DNA of 64,000 nucleotides from Mycolicibacter minnesotensis. GTDB taxonomy: Bacteria; Actinomycetota; Actinomycetes; Mycobacteriales; Mycobacteriaceae. Positions within the stretch are counted from its first letter, which is position 1. Each line of letters starts with the position of its first letter. Shown here piece after piece: positions 9,218 through 18,419 of the stretch. Position numbers and translations under genes: made by a program. The stretch covers positions 1,984,001-2,048,000 of the forward strand of contig NZ_AP022589.1 in the NCBI RefSeq assembly GCF_010731755.1, in the 5' to 3' direction. Under the pieces are notes generated by a model, which was not told the origin of the DNA, did not search any database, and was given only the letters and a program-made list of their open reading frames with translations.

Positions 9218-9756
9218 GTCCGCGCCGCCCCGTACCCAGCGAGCCACTGTTCGCCGGCCAGGTGGTGCAGCGGCGTCGCCGGCTGCCGGTAGTGATCGCC
9301 AGTGCATTGGCGGCGACTGTCGCCGCGCTTGCGGTCTGTGCCCTGACCCTGGTCACCCACGAACACCAGCGGCGGGTGGCGGTCAGGAATGTCGAGGCCC
9401 TGGCGGCGGTCGAGTCGTTTATGACGATGTTCACCTCGCCGGATCCGTTTCACGCCAATGACTATCTCAAGGCGGTTATGGAACATGCCACGGGTGATTT
9501 CGCCAAGCAGTACGAGGAAAAGGCCAATCAGATCCTGGTGGCGGTCGCGCGGAGCGAACCGACCACGGGAATAGTGACCGCCGCAGGTGTCGAACGGTGG
9601 AATGACGATGGCACCGTCAACATGCTCGTGGCGGTCGAGAACAGTGGCAAGTCGCCGGACGGCAAGCAGGACGTCAAGGTGGCGACGCGCTGGATCGCAA
9701 CGGCGGAGAAGGAAGGGGACCAGTGGAAGATCAGCAGTCTGAACCAGGTGCTGTGA
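9214..9756 (+). CDS. mam1C: Mam1C, Mce-associated membrane protein (Rv0177-like)
   Basis: A 180-residue single-pass protein with a basic N-terminus, a membrane helix at about residues 29-50 (VVIASALAATVAALAVCALT) and a periplasmic Mam domain. The domain has the hallmark order: alternating helix (VEALAAVESFMTMF), an AT-G-DF-like loop (EHATGDFAKQYEEK), and strands ending in GDQWKISSLNQVL. Length matches Rv0177 (about 184). The ATG overlaps mam1B as ATGA, and the end overlaps mam1D. Probable role: accessory factor for the Mce1 importer, membrane-anchored with its domain outside. Confidence 0.88.
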   Translation: MSPRRPVPSEPLFAGQVVQRRRRLPVVIASALAATVAALAVCALTLVTHEHQRRVAVRNVEALAAVESFMTMFTSPDPFHANDYLKAVMEHATGDFAKQYEEKANQILVAVARSEPTTGIVTAAGVERWNDDGTVNMLVAVENSGKSPDGKQDVKVATRWIATAEKEGDQWKISSLNQVL

Positions 9757-10430
9757 CCGACGAGTCCTCCGGGCTAGACGTCGAACCCATCGCCGAGGAC
9801 GGCGACCAGCTGCACGAGGCTGGCGACGACCACGACGGCGAGCTGGACGCCCAACCGGAGCCTGAGTCCGACGAGGATGAGGCGTCACCGGCAGCCGAGC
9901 CGCCTGCCCGGCGCAAACTCGGCATCCGGCTGGCTGGTGTGGTGTCGGCGGCGGCATTCGTGGGTGCTGCCGCGTTCGCCGCCGGCGCGGCGCAGCCCTA
10001 TCTGATCGACCGAGCCGAGGTGGCCATCAAGCTTGACATCGCCCGGACGGCGGCCCGGGCGATCCACACGCTGTGGAACTACACCCCGGAGAACATGGAC
10101 ACCCTGCCCGACCGGGCTTCGGTCTACCTCAGTGGTGACTTGGAAGCCCAGTACCGGAAGTTCATCGACGCGATCGCCGACAGCAACAAGCAGGCGAAGG
10201 TCACCGACAGCACCGAGATCGTCGGCGCGGCTGTCGAGACACTCGATGGGCCCGAAGCCACGGTGATCGTCTACACCAACACCACCGCGACCAGCGAACT
10301 GAGCAGATCGATTCCGCAGATCAAGTACCTGACCTATCGGCTGTACATGAAGCGGGACCAGAACCGGTGGGTCGTCACCCGGATGCCCACCATCACCTCG
10401 TTGGATCTGACCCCGCGTCTGCAGGGTTGA
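9753..10430 (+). CDS. mam1D: Mam1D, Mce-associated membrane protein (Rv0178-like)
   Basis: About 225 residues: a very acidic N-terminus (about 1-50, rich in Asp and Glu), one membrane helix (about 58-80) and a Mam domain ending in NRWVVTRMPTITSLDLTPRLQG. Rv0178 (about 244) occupies the same place. I prefer GTG 9753, which makes a GTGA overlap with the mam1C stop like its neighbours; a GTG at 9723 would add ten residues. It is the last gene of the mce1-mam1 transcription unit; the next gene follows after 33 bases with its own ribosome binding site. Confidence 0.86.
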   Translation: MTDESSGLDVEPIAEDGDQLHEAGDDHDGELDAQPEPESDEDEASPAAEPPARRKLGIRLAGVVSAAAFVGAAAFAAGAAQPYLIDRAEVAIKLDIARTAARAIHTLWNYTPENMDTLPDRASVYLSGDLEAQYRKFIDAIADSNKQAKVTDSTEIVGAAVETLDGPEATVIVYTNTTATSELSRSIPQIKYLTYRLYMKRDQNRWVVTRMPTITSLDLTPRLQG

Positions 10431-10463
10431 GCGCAGGCTCTTTCGAGAAGGTAGCGGGGGAGC

Positions 10464-11132
10464 ATGCCGATAGCGTCGCCGTTGTCGCAACGGCGCACCG
10501 TAGTCGCACTACTGTTGCTGACTTTTGCCACCGGGCTCGTCGACGCGGTGAGCGTCCTGGTGCTGGGCCGCGTGTTCGTGGCCAACATGACGGGCAATGC
10601 GATCTTCCTGGGTTTCCTGTTCGTTCCCGGTACCGGTTTCGATCTGACCGCTGCGATCGTCGCGGTCGGCGGGTTCCTCGCGGGTGCGGTCATCGGTGGG
10701 CGGCTGTTCCGGATCTTCGGTGAAGAGGACCCGCGTCGCTGGCTGACCATGGCGCTGGGCCTAGAGGCCGCCCTGCTACTGGCGCTGGCCGGGCTGGCCG
10801 GAGCGGGTGTGCTGCACTACGACGGATTCAGCAAGCTGGTCCTCACGGTCGGACTGGCGGTGGCGTTCGGAGTGCAGAACTCCACGGCCCGCCAGTTCGG
10901 TGTCCAAGAGCTCTACACCACGGTGCTCACGTCGACCATCGTCGGCATCGGGGTGGACAGCAGGCTGGCCGGTGGTGGCGGGGGCCGTCAAAGGCTGCGG
11001 TACACGGTGGTTTTCGTGATGATCTTCGGGGCGATCGTCGGTGCGACCTTGACGCATCTCTTCGTTGCGCCGGTGATAGCGATTGCGGGCGTCGTGGTGC
11101 TGACGAGCCTGGCGTTGTTTCGGTACGGCTGA
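10464..11132 (+). CDS. YoaK/DUF1275-family membrane protein
   Basis: A 222-residue integral membrane protein with about six hydrophobic segments. The opening TFATGLVDAVSVLVLGRVFVANMTGNAIFLG carries the family's conserved pattern (GxxDAxS, MTGN; quoted by position, about residues 17-46), and HYDGFSK, GVQNSTARQFGVQELYTTVLTST correspond to the second conserved block. Function of the family is unknown. ATG 10464 has GGGGGAG just upstream. It may be read through from mam1D but has no known link to lipid import. It converges with the next minus-strand gene, 11 bases away. Confidence 0.85.
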   Translation: MPIASPLSQRRTVVALLLLTFATGLVDAVSVLVLGRVFVANMTGNAIFLGFLFVPGTGFDLTAAIVAVGGFLAGAVIGGRLFRIFGEEDPRRWLTMALGLEAALLLALAGLAGAGVLHYDGFSKLVLTVGLAVAFGVQNSTARQFGVQELYTTVLTSTIVGIGVDSRLAGGGGGRQRLRYTVVFVMIFGAIVGATLTHLFVAPVIAIAGVVVLTSLALFRYG

Positions 11133-11143
11133 CCGTCAGCCGA

Positions 11144-11929
11144 TCAGGACCCGCCGTACTCCGGACGCAGAATCGAACTGAGCGCCGACAGCGGAATGTG
11201 CGCCTGGACATTGCCGCCGTCCATGTACCACTGCATCTGGTTGTACTGGATCGGGCTGTCGTGGCTTACCGGGTAATCCGGCATGTACAGGATCAGCTCG
11301 TCAGGTGTGAGCGCCCACGAACGGTAGCCACCGGAGAAGACCTTGTCGGGCGTGAAGCGTTCCGGAACGAAGGGGTAGTCGCCGGGCCGGTGCTCCCAGA
11401 ATGCCCGGTCCAGAGCATCGACGATGTAGGGCTCGCCCAGCTGGGGGATGGCCGCCAGCGGGTCCACCCCAGGCTTGGTGATGTCGGCCAGCTGAAGCTG
11501 CCGTCCGCCGGCACCCATGTCGAAAGTGAAGGTCCGGTAGGCGTTGTTGATGTACGGGCCGTCGGAGTGATAGTCCTCGTGGAAGACCACGGTCAGCGCG
11601 CTGCCGTGCTGGAAGATGTCGTAGTTCTCGTTGCCCCAGCTGTCGGCGACCATCGAGGCGCCCTTGCTGCGCCAATTGGTGAACAGCTTGGACAGGTAGT
11701 CGCGGATAGGGGGACCGGCCACGGGGTGGTCGACGAGATCACCGGGCACCGCCATCCGGATATAGCGAGTCGCCAGCCGTTCGGAGTGGACGTCCGTGGT
11801 GCAGTACTGACCGTCCCAATTGCCGCCCAGCCCGCTGCAGAACGACGGCGCCGAAGCGCTGACCGCAGGTGCCACCGACAGTGCACCTGCCGCGGCGACC
11901 ATACCCGCCAATAGCCGGGGCGCCCACAT
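11144..11929 (-). CDS. MPT64/RsiV-like (DUF3298) secreted protein
   Basis: A 261-residue secreted protein. ATG 11929 is preceded on the minus strand by AGGGAGG at seven bases spacing, and the N-terminus (MWAPRLLAGMVAAAGALSVA...SASA) is a clean Sec signal peptide with likely cleavage near residue 29. The mature part has FCSGLGGNWDGQYC, a region resembling DUF3298/RsiV and the mycobacterial MPT64 fold, and the ending HIPLSALSSIL seen in that family. It follows the Mam gene of the second mce operon by 11 bases on the same strand, so it is probably its last gene. Function unknown. Confidence 0.75.
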   Translation of the reverse strand: MWAPRLLAGMVAAAGALSVAPAVSASAPSFCSGLGGNWDGQYCTTDVHSERLATRYIRMAVPGDLVDHPVAGPPIRDYLSKLFTNWRSKGASMVADSWGNENYDIFQHGSALTVVFHEDYHSDGPYINNAYRTFTFDMGAGGRQLQLADITKPGVDPLAAIPQLGEPYIVDALDRAFWEHRPGDYPFVPERFTPDKVFSGGYRSWALTPDELILYMPDYPVSHDSPIQYNQMQWYMDGGNVQAHIPLSALSSILRPEYGGS

Positions 11930-11940
11930 AGCTTGCCTCC

Positions 11941-12552
11941 CTAGGGCAGTTCGACTTTGCTCGCCAGCCACCGGCCGTCGACCTTCTGCATCGTCATCTT
12001 CATCCGGGTGCGGTCCACGCGCGGATCCGGGCGATTGGTGTTGGTGACCGCCTGGTTGACCATCAGCAGCACCACTACTTCATCCCGCGAGCCCGACTGC
12101 ACCGCCGACTGCACCACGGTGCCCCGTGCCGTGGCCTTGTTGTCGATCAGCAGTTGCCGCAGTTGCACGCTGGCCTTGGTGTAGGTGTCTTTGAAGTCGC
12201 CGGTCGCACCATTGAGGACGGCGGCAAAGTCGTCATCGACCTTGGTGGAGTCGATACTGGTCAACACCTGGGCGTAGTTCACGGCGGCATCCTGAGCAGC
12301 CGACTCCGCCGCGGAGGTCCGATGTTGCTGCCACAGCTGCCAGCCGAGTCCGGCGACCAAGGTGAAGACGACGATGACTGAGACGACGTAGCCAAATCGG
12401 AGAACCAGCCGCACCAAAAGCCTGCCTACGACAGCCAGCACTGCCTCGGTCGTCTCTTCGACGGCCTTCGCCTTCGACTCACCAGAGAGCGGCGCAACGT
12501 CTTTGGCGGCCTCATCGGCCGGTTCGGCGGCGGGTTCGTCAGCGGTGCTCAC
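11941..12552 (-). CDS. Mce-associated (Mam) membrane protein of the second mce operon
   Basis: A 203-residue single-pass Mam protein: acidic Ala-rich N-terminus, a membrane helix at about residues 55-76 (VVSVIVVFTLVAGLGWQLW) and a periplasmic domain with NYAQVLTSIDSTKVDDDF, NGATGDFKDTY and LRQLLIDNKATARGTVV. It ends in GRWLASKVELP. It is strikingly similar to the protein at 22759-23382 on the other side of the same operon, so the two are recent paralogues. It lies 19 bases after mceF on the same strand and is likely cotranscribed. Confidence 0.87.
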   Translation of the reverse strand: MSTADEPAAEPADEAAKDVAPLSGESKAKAVEETTEAVLAVVGRLLVRLVLRFGYVVSVIVVFTLVAGLGWQLWQQHRTSAAESAAQDAAVNYAQVLTSIDSTKVDDDFAAVLNGATGDFKDTYTKASVQLRQLLIDNKATARGTVVQSAVQSGSRDEVVVLLMVNQAVTNTNRPDPRVDRTRMKMTMQKVDGRWLASKVELP

Positions 12553-12571
12553 CGCACGGTCTCCTCGGGCA

Positions 12572-13822
12572 TCAGCGTGGCGGATCGATCAGCAGTGGCG
12601 GACCGCCATACGGGGTGGGAATTGTGTAGCGGCCCTTGGGAGTCGGGTCGGTGGTCGCCGCCAGGTCAGCGCCGGAGGGCGGCCCGGCCGTATCGTCACC
12701 GGGCGGGCGGGGGGCATTGTGGGCACCACGAACCAGTACGGACTGATCGGTGTCGCGGCAGTAGCCGTACAGGAAGGGCTCGGGGTAGTCCGCCTGGGAC
12801 GGAGGCCGCCGGGGAGTGCCGTACTCGCAGGCGTAGCGCGGGTAGATGTCGACCGTCGCCCACAGCCCGTCCTCGCGGATCGCCGTACCGATGGCCTCTA
12901 CCGTCGAGCCCCGGTAGTTGGGGAACAGTGCGTTGAGGGCCGGGGTCCGGACGTAGAGCAGCTGCGCTGTGGTGACCAGGTTTCCGAGCAGACCGACCAT
13001 GGTGTCGGAGTTGTCGTCGAACAGTCCGTCAACCTCCGACAACATCGCCGGGGCCTGATCCACGAGGCGGTTGTAGCCACCGATCATCGGCGTAATGCCT
13101 TTGAGCACCTTGTCCAGGTTGCCCGATGTCGTGGCCAAGCCGTTGTTGACATCGCTGAGCATCGTGAGAACGACACGGCTCGACGTGAGCATGCTGACCG
13201 TCTCGGGCAATACCGCGTCCAGGGTGGAGATCAGGAATGAGCCACCGTCGATGATGTCGGTGAGCTTGCTCGGGCCCTCGCCGGACAGGCTGAGTTCCTT
13301 CTTGATCAGCTCGAGTTTGCTCGGATCGGTCTGTGCCAGCATGCCGTCGGCGTCGGCGAGCAATTGCGACATCGGAATCGGGGTGGTCGCCTGGTCCCGC
13401 GCGACCACGCTCCCGGCCGCCAGAAATGGCCCGGAACTCGACGGGGGCACGAAGTCGATGTACTGCTCGCCCGCCGCCGACAGGCCAGAGACCCGCACCG
13501 CGCTGGCGGCGGGGATCTTCACCGTGGAGGCGATGTTGGCGACCGCGTCGACTCCAGTGCTGGTGATGCGCAGCGACTCGATCCGTCCCACCGGCACGCC
13601 GCGCACCGAGACGTCCTGGTTGGCCAGCAGTCCGCCGGAATCGGGCAGCGCGATCGTGATCTGGTACGTCGACCGGGTCGGGTTCACCTGAAGCGCACCC
13701 ACCAACAGGTAGCCGATGGCTACCACCAAAGTGGTGGCCAACGCGAGGGTGGACAGCAGATTCTTCCGCTGATAGCTGGCCCGGACCAGCGCAACGATGC
13801 GGCGGCTGAAGGCGTCGATCAT
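12572..13822 (-). CDS. MceF, second mce operon
   Basis: MceF of 416 residues: membrane anchor (about 25-44), MCE domain (about 50-125, with STYQITIALPDSGGLLANQD and LSAAGEQYIDFVPP), helical region, and a short Pro-rich end (TPYGGPPLLIDPPR). It is over 110 residues shorter than the Mce1F of this window and lacks its Cys/Pro-rich tail, so it belongs to another mce group. ATG 13822 overlaps the mceE stop as ATGA. Last core gene of the operon before the Mam gene. Confidence 0.92.
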   Translation of the reverse strand: MIDAFSRRIVALVRASYQRKNLLSTLALATTLVVAIGYLLVGALQVNPTRSTYQITIALPDSGGLLANQDVSVRGVPVGRIESLRITSTGVDAVANIASTVKIPAASAVRVSGLSAAGEQYIDFVPPSSSGPFLAAGSVVARDQATTPIPMSQLLADADGMLAQTDPSKLELIKKELSLSGEGPSKLTDIIDGGSFLISTLDAVLPETVSMLTSSRVVLTMLSDVNNGLATTSGNLDKVLKGITPMIGGYNRLVDQAPAMLSEVDGLFDDNSDTMVGLLGNLVTTAQLLYVRTPALNALFPNYRGSTVEAIGTAIREDGLWATVDIYPRYACEYGTPRRPPSQADYPEPFLYGYCRDTDQSVLVRGAHNAPRPPGDDTAGPPSGADLAATTDPTPKGRYTIPTPYGGPPLLIDPPR

Positions 13823-15066
13823 GGTGTCGGCCCCTGTCCCGGTGGACCGGGCTCACCAGCCGCGGCCTCGATCTCTGCTGGGGTTGGGGGTATCGGGGGA
13901 CCGACCGCCATCCACGGGGCCTGCCCCATGTCGGAGTCCGGTCCGCGACCGACCACACGCTCCTGCAACCGCCACAGGGTGAATTTGATCGAGCCCGCCA
14001 GTTTGGCCCAGTCGTAGCGCTTGGGGCCGTGAAACGCGGGGTCGCCCTTGAACCCGGCGTCGGGCATCGACCCCCACACCAAGCGGTCAATGCTGGCGTG
14101 AACCGATGCGCCGCCGTTGGGCATCATCTTGATGAACGGTGCCATCAACCTGTTCAGGGCGTACAGGCTGGTGTTCGGGTCGGTCGCCACATCGTTCCAG
14201 GCGCCGGCCAGCACATTGGCGTCCTTGATGAAGCTGTGCCCCGAGTCGTCGGTCCCGGCGATCGACGGGAACCGGGACAACTGCCGACTGGTTGCTCCCA
14301 GTTGCTCCACCAGATCGGCGATCTGGCTGGTGTTGTCCGCCAGGGTGTCGGTCGCCGGGCCCGCCGCGTTCAGCACGTCGGTGAGTGCGGCGCTGCGTGA
14401 GTCGAGTGCATCGGCAAGCCGGCTGGTCTCCCGAAGCGCCGATTCGATCTCGGTCGAGCGGGCGTTGAGTTTGGCCAACAGATCGTTGGACTGGCCCAGC
14501 AGCTTTCCGAACGCCTTGCCCTGATCTCCGGTCGCCTTACCGGCTCCGTTGACGAGATTGGTGAAGTTCTGCACGGCGCCGCCGTTGACCAGCAGTGCCG
14601 CAGAGCTCAGCACCGATTCCACGGTGGCGGCCGATGCGGTCGAGTCCAACCCGATGGTGTCGCCACCTTTGAGCAGTGGCGCCGACGGATCGACCTGAGT
14701 GGGCAACTTGATCGCCACGAAGACGTCACCGAGCGGCGTAGCAGAGCGCAATTCTGCGGTGCTGCCCAACGGAATCCGGACGCCATCCATGATCCGCAGG
14801 GTGGTGACCGCGGTGTAGTTGCGGGCGACCATCGACTCCATCTGGCCGACATCGGCGCCGGAGAGCTTCACCTTCGCGTGCCCGGGCAGGTTCAGTGCGT
14901 TGGCGAATACCGCGGTGAGCAGGTAGCCGCCGCTGCCGATACCCGGCGCCGGCAGCGGCAGGGCGTCCAGACCACTGGTGCCGCAGCCCGCCACCGACGA
15001 GGCGACGACGGCGCTGCACAGCAGTGCCGCTAGCGACTGCGCTACCCGTCTGCGTCGTGGCGTCAC
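13819..15066 (-). CDS. MceE lipoprotein, second mce operon
   Basis: MceE of 415 residues. The N-terminus is a lipoprotein signal peptide with a VAGC lipobox (Cys28). An MCE domain follows (about 45-125, YLLTAVFANALNLPGHAKVKL by position) and a helical region with SNDLLAKLNARSTEIESALRE. A conserved C-terminal part includes LVWGSMPDAGF. GTG 15066 starts two bases after the mceD stop. It should be the lipid-anchored member of the second Mce tube. Confidence 0.92.
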   Translation of the reverse strand: MTPRRRRVAQSLAALLCSAVVASSVAGCGTSGLDALPLPAPGIGSGGYLLTAVFANALNLPGHAKVKLSGADVGQMESMVARNYTAVTTLRIMDGVRIPLGSTAELRSATPLGDVFVAIKLPTQVDPSAPLLKGGDTIGLDSTASAATVESVLSSAALLVNGGAVQNFTNLVNGAGKATGDQGKAFGKLLGQSNDLLAKLNARSTEIESALRETSRLADALDSRSAALTDVLNAAGPATDTLADNTSQIADLVEQLGATSRQLSRFPSIAGTDDSGHSFIKDANVLAGAWNDVATDPNTSLYALNRLMAPFIKMMPNGGASVHASIDRLVWGSMPDAGFKGDPAFHGPKRYDWAKLAGSIKFTLWRLQERVVGRGPDSDMGQAPWMAVGPPIPPTPAEIEAAAGEPGPPGQGPTP

Positions 15067-15068
15067 GT

Positions 15069-16274
15069 CTACTGTCCCATCATCGAAAGGCCGTCCAACA
15101 CGTATGTCAGGCCGAAGTCCGGGCCGTAGTCCGCCAAAGTTCCTGTTCCGCAGCCCAATTGCCGAAGATGCATCATGTTGCAGAGCTCTTTGGTGCTTTG
15201 ACTGTCGATCAGGACTTTGTCGACCAGGACGTGCAGGCGGAATGCGCCGTTGTTGGTGTCGATCGCGTTGTAGAGATTCTCCATCGTCAGCGGCATGACG
15301 TCGATCAGCTCAGCCAGGTCCCGCTGCTTCTCCACGAGGGCGGTCACGGCGGTGTCGCCGTTGAGGATGCTCTGTTTGAGATTGTCCCGATTGGCCTGGA
15401 GCAACGATGTGGCCTGCGTGACGATCTCGTTGAACTTGCGGCCGGTGCGACCCGTTCCGAAATCCTCGTTGGCCAGCATCTGACTGAGTTGTCGCGTGGT
15501 GGAGCCGAATTGGCGCAGCTTTGCGTCATTGCGGGCCGCGGCGTCCATCAGCGAACTGAGGTTGGTGATGATCGACGTCAGCTGGTCGCCGGTCACTTCG
15601 CCCCGATCGGAGCTGAGTCGCAGGGCCCGCGACAGTTCGCTCAGTGCTGATTTGATCTTCTCGCCGTTGCCGTCGGCGATGTCGGCACCGGCATTGATCA
15701 CGTCCGCGACCGGCCCATTTCCTTTGCCGTCGCCGCCAAGCGACTTCGAGACCTTGTCGAGCATGTCCAGCACCCGGTCGAAGGCCACCGGTGTCCGGGT
15801 GCGGTTCAGCCCGATCGTGGTGCGGTCGGCCAGCACCGGTCCGCCGGAGTAGGCCGGGGTCAGCTCGATCTGCCGCGCGGTGAGGATCGAGGTGTTGATG
15901 GTCACCGCATGCACGTCCGCGGGGATCTTCACACCACGGTCGACGGTGAACTCGGCCTCGACGTACTCGCCCTTCGGGGTGACCTTCTTGATGGTGCCCA
16001 CCGGCATTCCGAGCACCGCGACCACGTTGCCCTCGTAGAGTCCCGCGGCGCTGTCGAACTGAGCGGTCACGGTCAGATGCCTGCCGAATGGGTTGAGCTG
16101 GTAGGCCGCGATCGCGGCGACGATCAAGGCGCCGGCCACCAGTGTGCTCAGCAGCGCCCGAGTGCGGCGGCGTCCGGTGCCGGACTGAGCCGGAGTGGCC
16201 GCGGGAATCGAGGAGCCGTCGTCTGTCGACTCTTCGATCGGGTCGTCTGCCGCGGTGGTGGGTGGGGCGCTCAT
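15069..16274 (-). CDS. MceD, second mce operon
   Basis: MceD of 401 residues. An acidic N-terminal cytoplasmic part (about 1-35) precedes a membrane helix (about 40-60) and an MCE domain (about 66-140, TVTAQFDSAAGLYEGNVVAV and ILTARQIELTPAY). A helical region and a short tail follow, ending in YVLDGLSMMGQ. I set the start at ATG 16274, which overlaps the mceC stop as ATGA; the open frame extends 66 bases further but only through mceC coding sequence. It is about 120 residues shorter than Mce1D. Confidence 0.92.
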   Translation of the reverse strand: MSAPPTTAADDPIEESTDDGSSIPAATPAQSGTGRRRTRALLSTLVAGALIVAAIAAYQLNPFGRHLTVTAQFDSAAGLYEGNVVAVLGMPVGTIKKVTPKGEYVEAEFTVDRGVKIPADVHAVTINTSILTARQIELTPAYSGGPVLADRTTIGLNRTRTPVAFDRVLDMLDKVSKSLGGDGKGNGPVADVINAGADIADGNGEKIKSALSELSRALRLSSDRGEVTGDQLTSIITNLSSLMDAAARNDAKLRQFGSTTRQLSQMLANEDFGTGRTGRKFNEIVTQATSLLQANRDNLKQSILNGDTAVTALVEKQRDLAELIDVMPLTMENLYNAIDTNNGAFRLHVLVDKVLIDSQSTKELCNMMHLRQLGCGTGTLADYGPDFGLTYVLDGLSMMGQ

Positions 16275-17335
16275 TTGCAGTCCTTGAAGTACTCGATCAT
16301 GCCGAACTGCTTGGCTCGACCGCTGATGGCGCACATCCACGAGTCGATCGCGATCCCGTTACCGGCGAAGAACTCGACGGCCGGGCCGTAACCGGTGGCG
16401 TTGGTGATACCCCGCAGGGGCGGGGGCGCGGATTGGATCAGGCTGCGCAGCATGTCGTCGTGCTGTCCGAGCATGTCCGACAGCGCACGGAGATTGGCCA
16501 GCATGTCGTCGAGCATCGACCGGTCCTTGACCACTACGTTGTTCAGTTGGCCCACCAGCGTGGTCAGCGCAGCCAACATGGCGTGGAAGGTGTTCTGCCG
16601 CGCCACCAATTCACCGATGAAGTCCTGGCCTTGATCGACCAGGTTTCCCAGGCTGGTCTGCTGGTTGCGCAGGGTGTTGGCCACCCGTTGGGTGCTGGCC
16701 AGCAGGGTGCCGAGCTCGTCGCGCCGATCGGCGGTGATCTTCGCCAGCGTGTGAAGATTGGCCATTGCCTGCGGAACCACCGGGGGAAGCCCACTCAGTT
16801 GTTGGCCGAGCACGGCAAGGGACTGCCCGAACTGGTCGGAGTCCACCTGGTCGAAAGTGGTGGTGGCGTCGTCGAGCAGCGACTCCAAGTCGTAGGGCAC
16901 CTCGGTGTTGGCCAACGGGATGCGCTTGCCGGGCAGCGCCCCTGGGCCCTCGGGCTCAAGTTTCAGGTAGCGCGAGCCAAGGATCGTCATCACCTGGATC
17001 TTGGCCCGGGTGTCCTTGCCCATCGCGACGTCGTTGCGCACGGTCAGGCCGGCCACCACGTGGTCGCCGGCCAGTCGCATGCTGGTCACCCGGCCCACCT
17101 CGATGCCCGCCACCATGACCGGGTTGCCTGGGGTGAGCGCGGCTGCCTGGGCGAACTCGGCGGTGTAGCGGGTGTAGCCGAAGCCGATCACCTTGACGAA
17201 AAGCGCTGCGGCCACCACGACAGCGACTACGGCCAGTGCGCCGAAACCCAGCCAGGTGGTGTTGTACGACTCCAGTGGCCTAGTGCGCCACTCGCTGACG
17301 AATTTCCGGATCGGCGTGGTGATTGCGTTACCCAT
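16271..17335 (-). CDS. MceC, second mce operon (short form)
   Basis: MceC of 354 residues, close to Mce4C-like lengths and without the long Pro-rich tail of Mce1C. Order: membrane helix (about 22-44, GFGALAVVAVVVAAALFVKV), MCE domain (about 48-120, YTAEFAQAAALTPGNPVMVAG), helical region, and the ending ISGRAKQFGMIEYFKDCK. Start ATG 17335 overlaps the mceB stop by eight bases; an upstream ATG at 17398 exists but lies inside mceB. Confidence 0.92.
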   Translation of the reverse strand: MGNAITTPIRKFVSEWRTRPLESYNTTWLGFGALAVVAVVVAAALFVKVIGFGYTRYTAEFAQAAALTPGNPVMVAGIEVGRVTSMRLAGDHVVAGLTVRNDVAMGKDTRAKIQVMTILGSRYLKLEPEGPGALPGKRIPLANTEVPYDLESLLDDATTTFDQVDSDQFGQSLAVLGQQLSGLPPVVPQAMANLHTLAKITADRRDELGTLLASTQRVANTLRNQQTSLGNLVDQGQDFIGELVARQNTFHAMLAALTTLVGQLNNVVVKDRSMLDDMLANLRALSDMLGQHDDMLRSLIQSAPPPLRGITNATGYGPAVEFFAGNGIAIDSWMCAISGRAKQFGMIEYFKDCK

Positions 17336-18419
17336 CGGCGGTGTTCCTGCATCGGGGCGTATGCCAGGCCAGGTTCTCCTGGGTGATCGGACGGGCATTG
17401 CCGGGTGTTGCGGCGTTGACGATGATCGTGGTGACGTCGTTCAGGCCGGGGAAGAATCCGGTCGCGTTGAGGTCGCACAGGTAGGCAGTGCCATAGGCCC
17501 CGTCCCCGAACGTCCGGGCCAGACCTTTGAGCATCAGCGGCAGGTTCGCGCCGGTGAAAGCCAGCTGCGGCTCGATTCCCGCCATGTGCTGGGTGAACCC
17601 GGGCTCGCGGTTGATCATCTCCTCCAGGGAGGGGAACACCTCGTCAGAGATCCGCGCCAGCTGCCGCGTCACCTGTGCCAGGGAGCCGACCGAGGACTGC
17701 AGGGCTGGACGACGCGAATCCAAGTCGGCGACCGCTCGCCGGGCCTGGGTCAAGGCGTGGTCCAACTGATCGTTCTGCCCGGCGATGGTGCCGGTCAACC
17801 GGTTGAGGCTGCTGATGAGGCCGCCGAGCACCTCATCTCGTCCGGCCAGCGTCGCTGTGAGCGTCGACGATTGATCCACCAGCGCGGTGATGGACGCCTG
17901 GTCGCCCGAGAGCGACTCCAGGACTCCCCGGGTCAGATCGTCCGCCTGCTTGGGGTCCAGCAGCGACATCAGGGGCTTGAAGCCGTTCAGCAGGGCGCCG
18001 ACGTCGAAGGACGGCTCGGTGCGGTCCACACCGATGACGCTGCCGCGGGGTAGGACTCGTTCTTGCTCGGGCTCTCCCGAGCTCGCGCCCAGTGACAGCC
18101 CGAGGTAACGCTGGCCGATGATGTTCTGGTAGGTCACCGAGGCGACGGTGTTGCCGTACAGCTTCTGATCGCTCTGCACGATGAACGAGACCTTCGCCAG
18201 TTTCCCGTCCAGCGCGACCTTCTCCACCCGGCCTACCCGCACCCCGGCCATCCGGACATCGTCGCCCTCGCGCAAGCCGTAGACGTCGGTGAACACGGCG
18301 GCGTAGGGGGTGGTGGCTCCGGCCACGTCACGGCGCAACGTGGCGTAGACCAGCCAGGTGAGCACCGTCGAAACGACCATGAAGAGGCAGAGGCCGACCA
18401 GGGTTCCGCGGAACTTCAC
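17328..18419 (-). CDS. MceB, second mce operon
   Basis: MceB of 363 residues with the family's typical opening MKFRGTLVGLCLFMVVSTVL, membrane helix at about 5-26, MCE domain (about 36-112, PYAAVFTDVYGLREGDDVRM and YQNIIGQRYLGL) and a long helical part. The tail carries AYLCDLNATGFFPG, the usual Cys-containing C-terminal motif. ATG overlaps the mceA stop as ATGA. Confidence 0.93.
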   Translation of the reverse strand: MKFRGTLVGLCLFMVVSTVLTWLVYATLRRDVAGATTPYAAVFTDVYGLREGDDVRMAGVRVGRVEKVALDGKLAKVSFIVQSDQKLYGNTVASVTYQNIIGQRYLGLSLGASSGEPEQERVLPRGSVIGVDRTEPSFDVGALLNGFKPLMSLLDPKQADDLTRGVLESLSGDQASITALVDQSSTLTATLAGRDEVLGGLISSLNRLTGTIAGQNDQLDHALTQARRAVADLDSRRPALQSSVGSLAQVTRQLARISDEVFPSLEEMINREPGFTQHMAGIEPQLAFTGANLPLMLKGLARTFGDGAYGTAYLCDLNATGFFPGLNDVTTIIVNAATPGNARPITQENLAWHTPRCRNTADG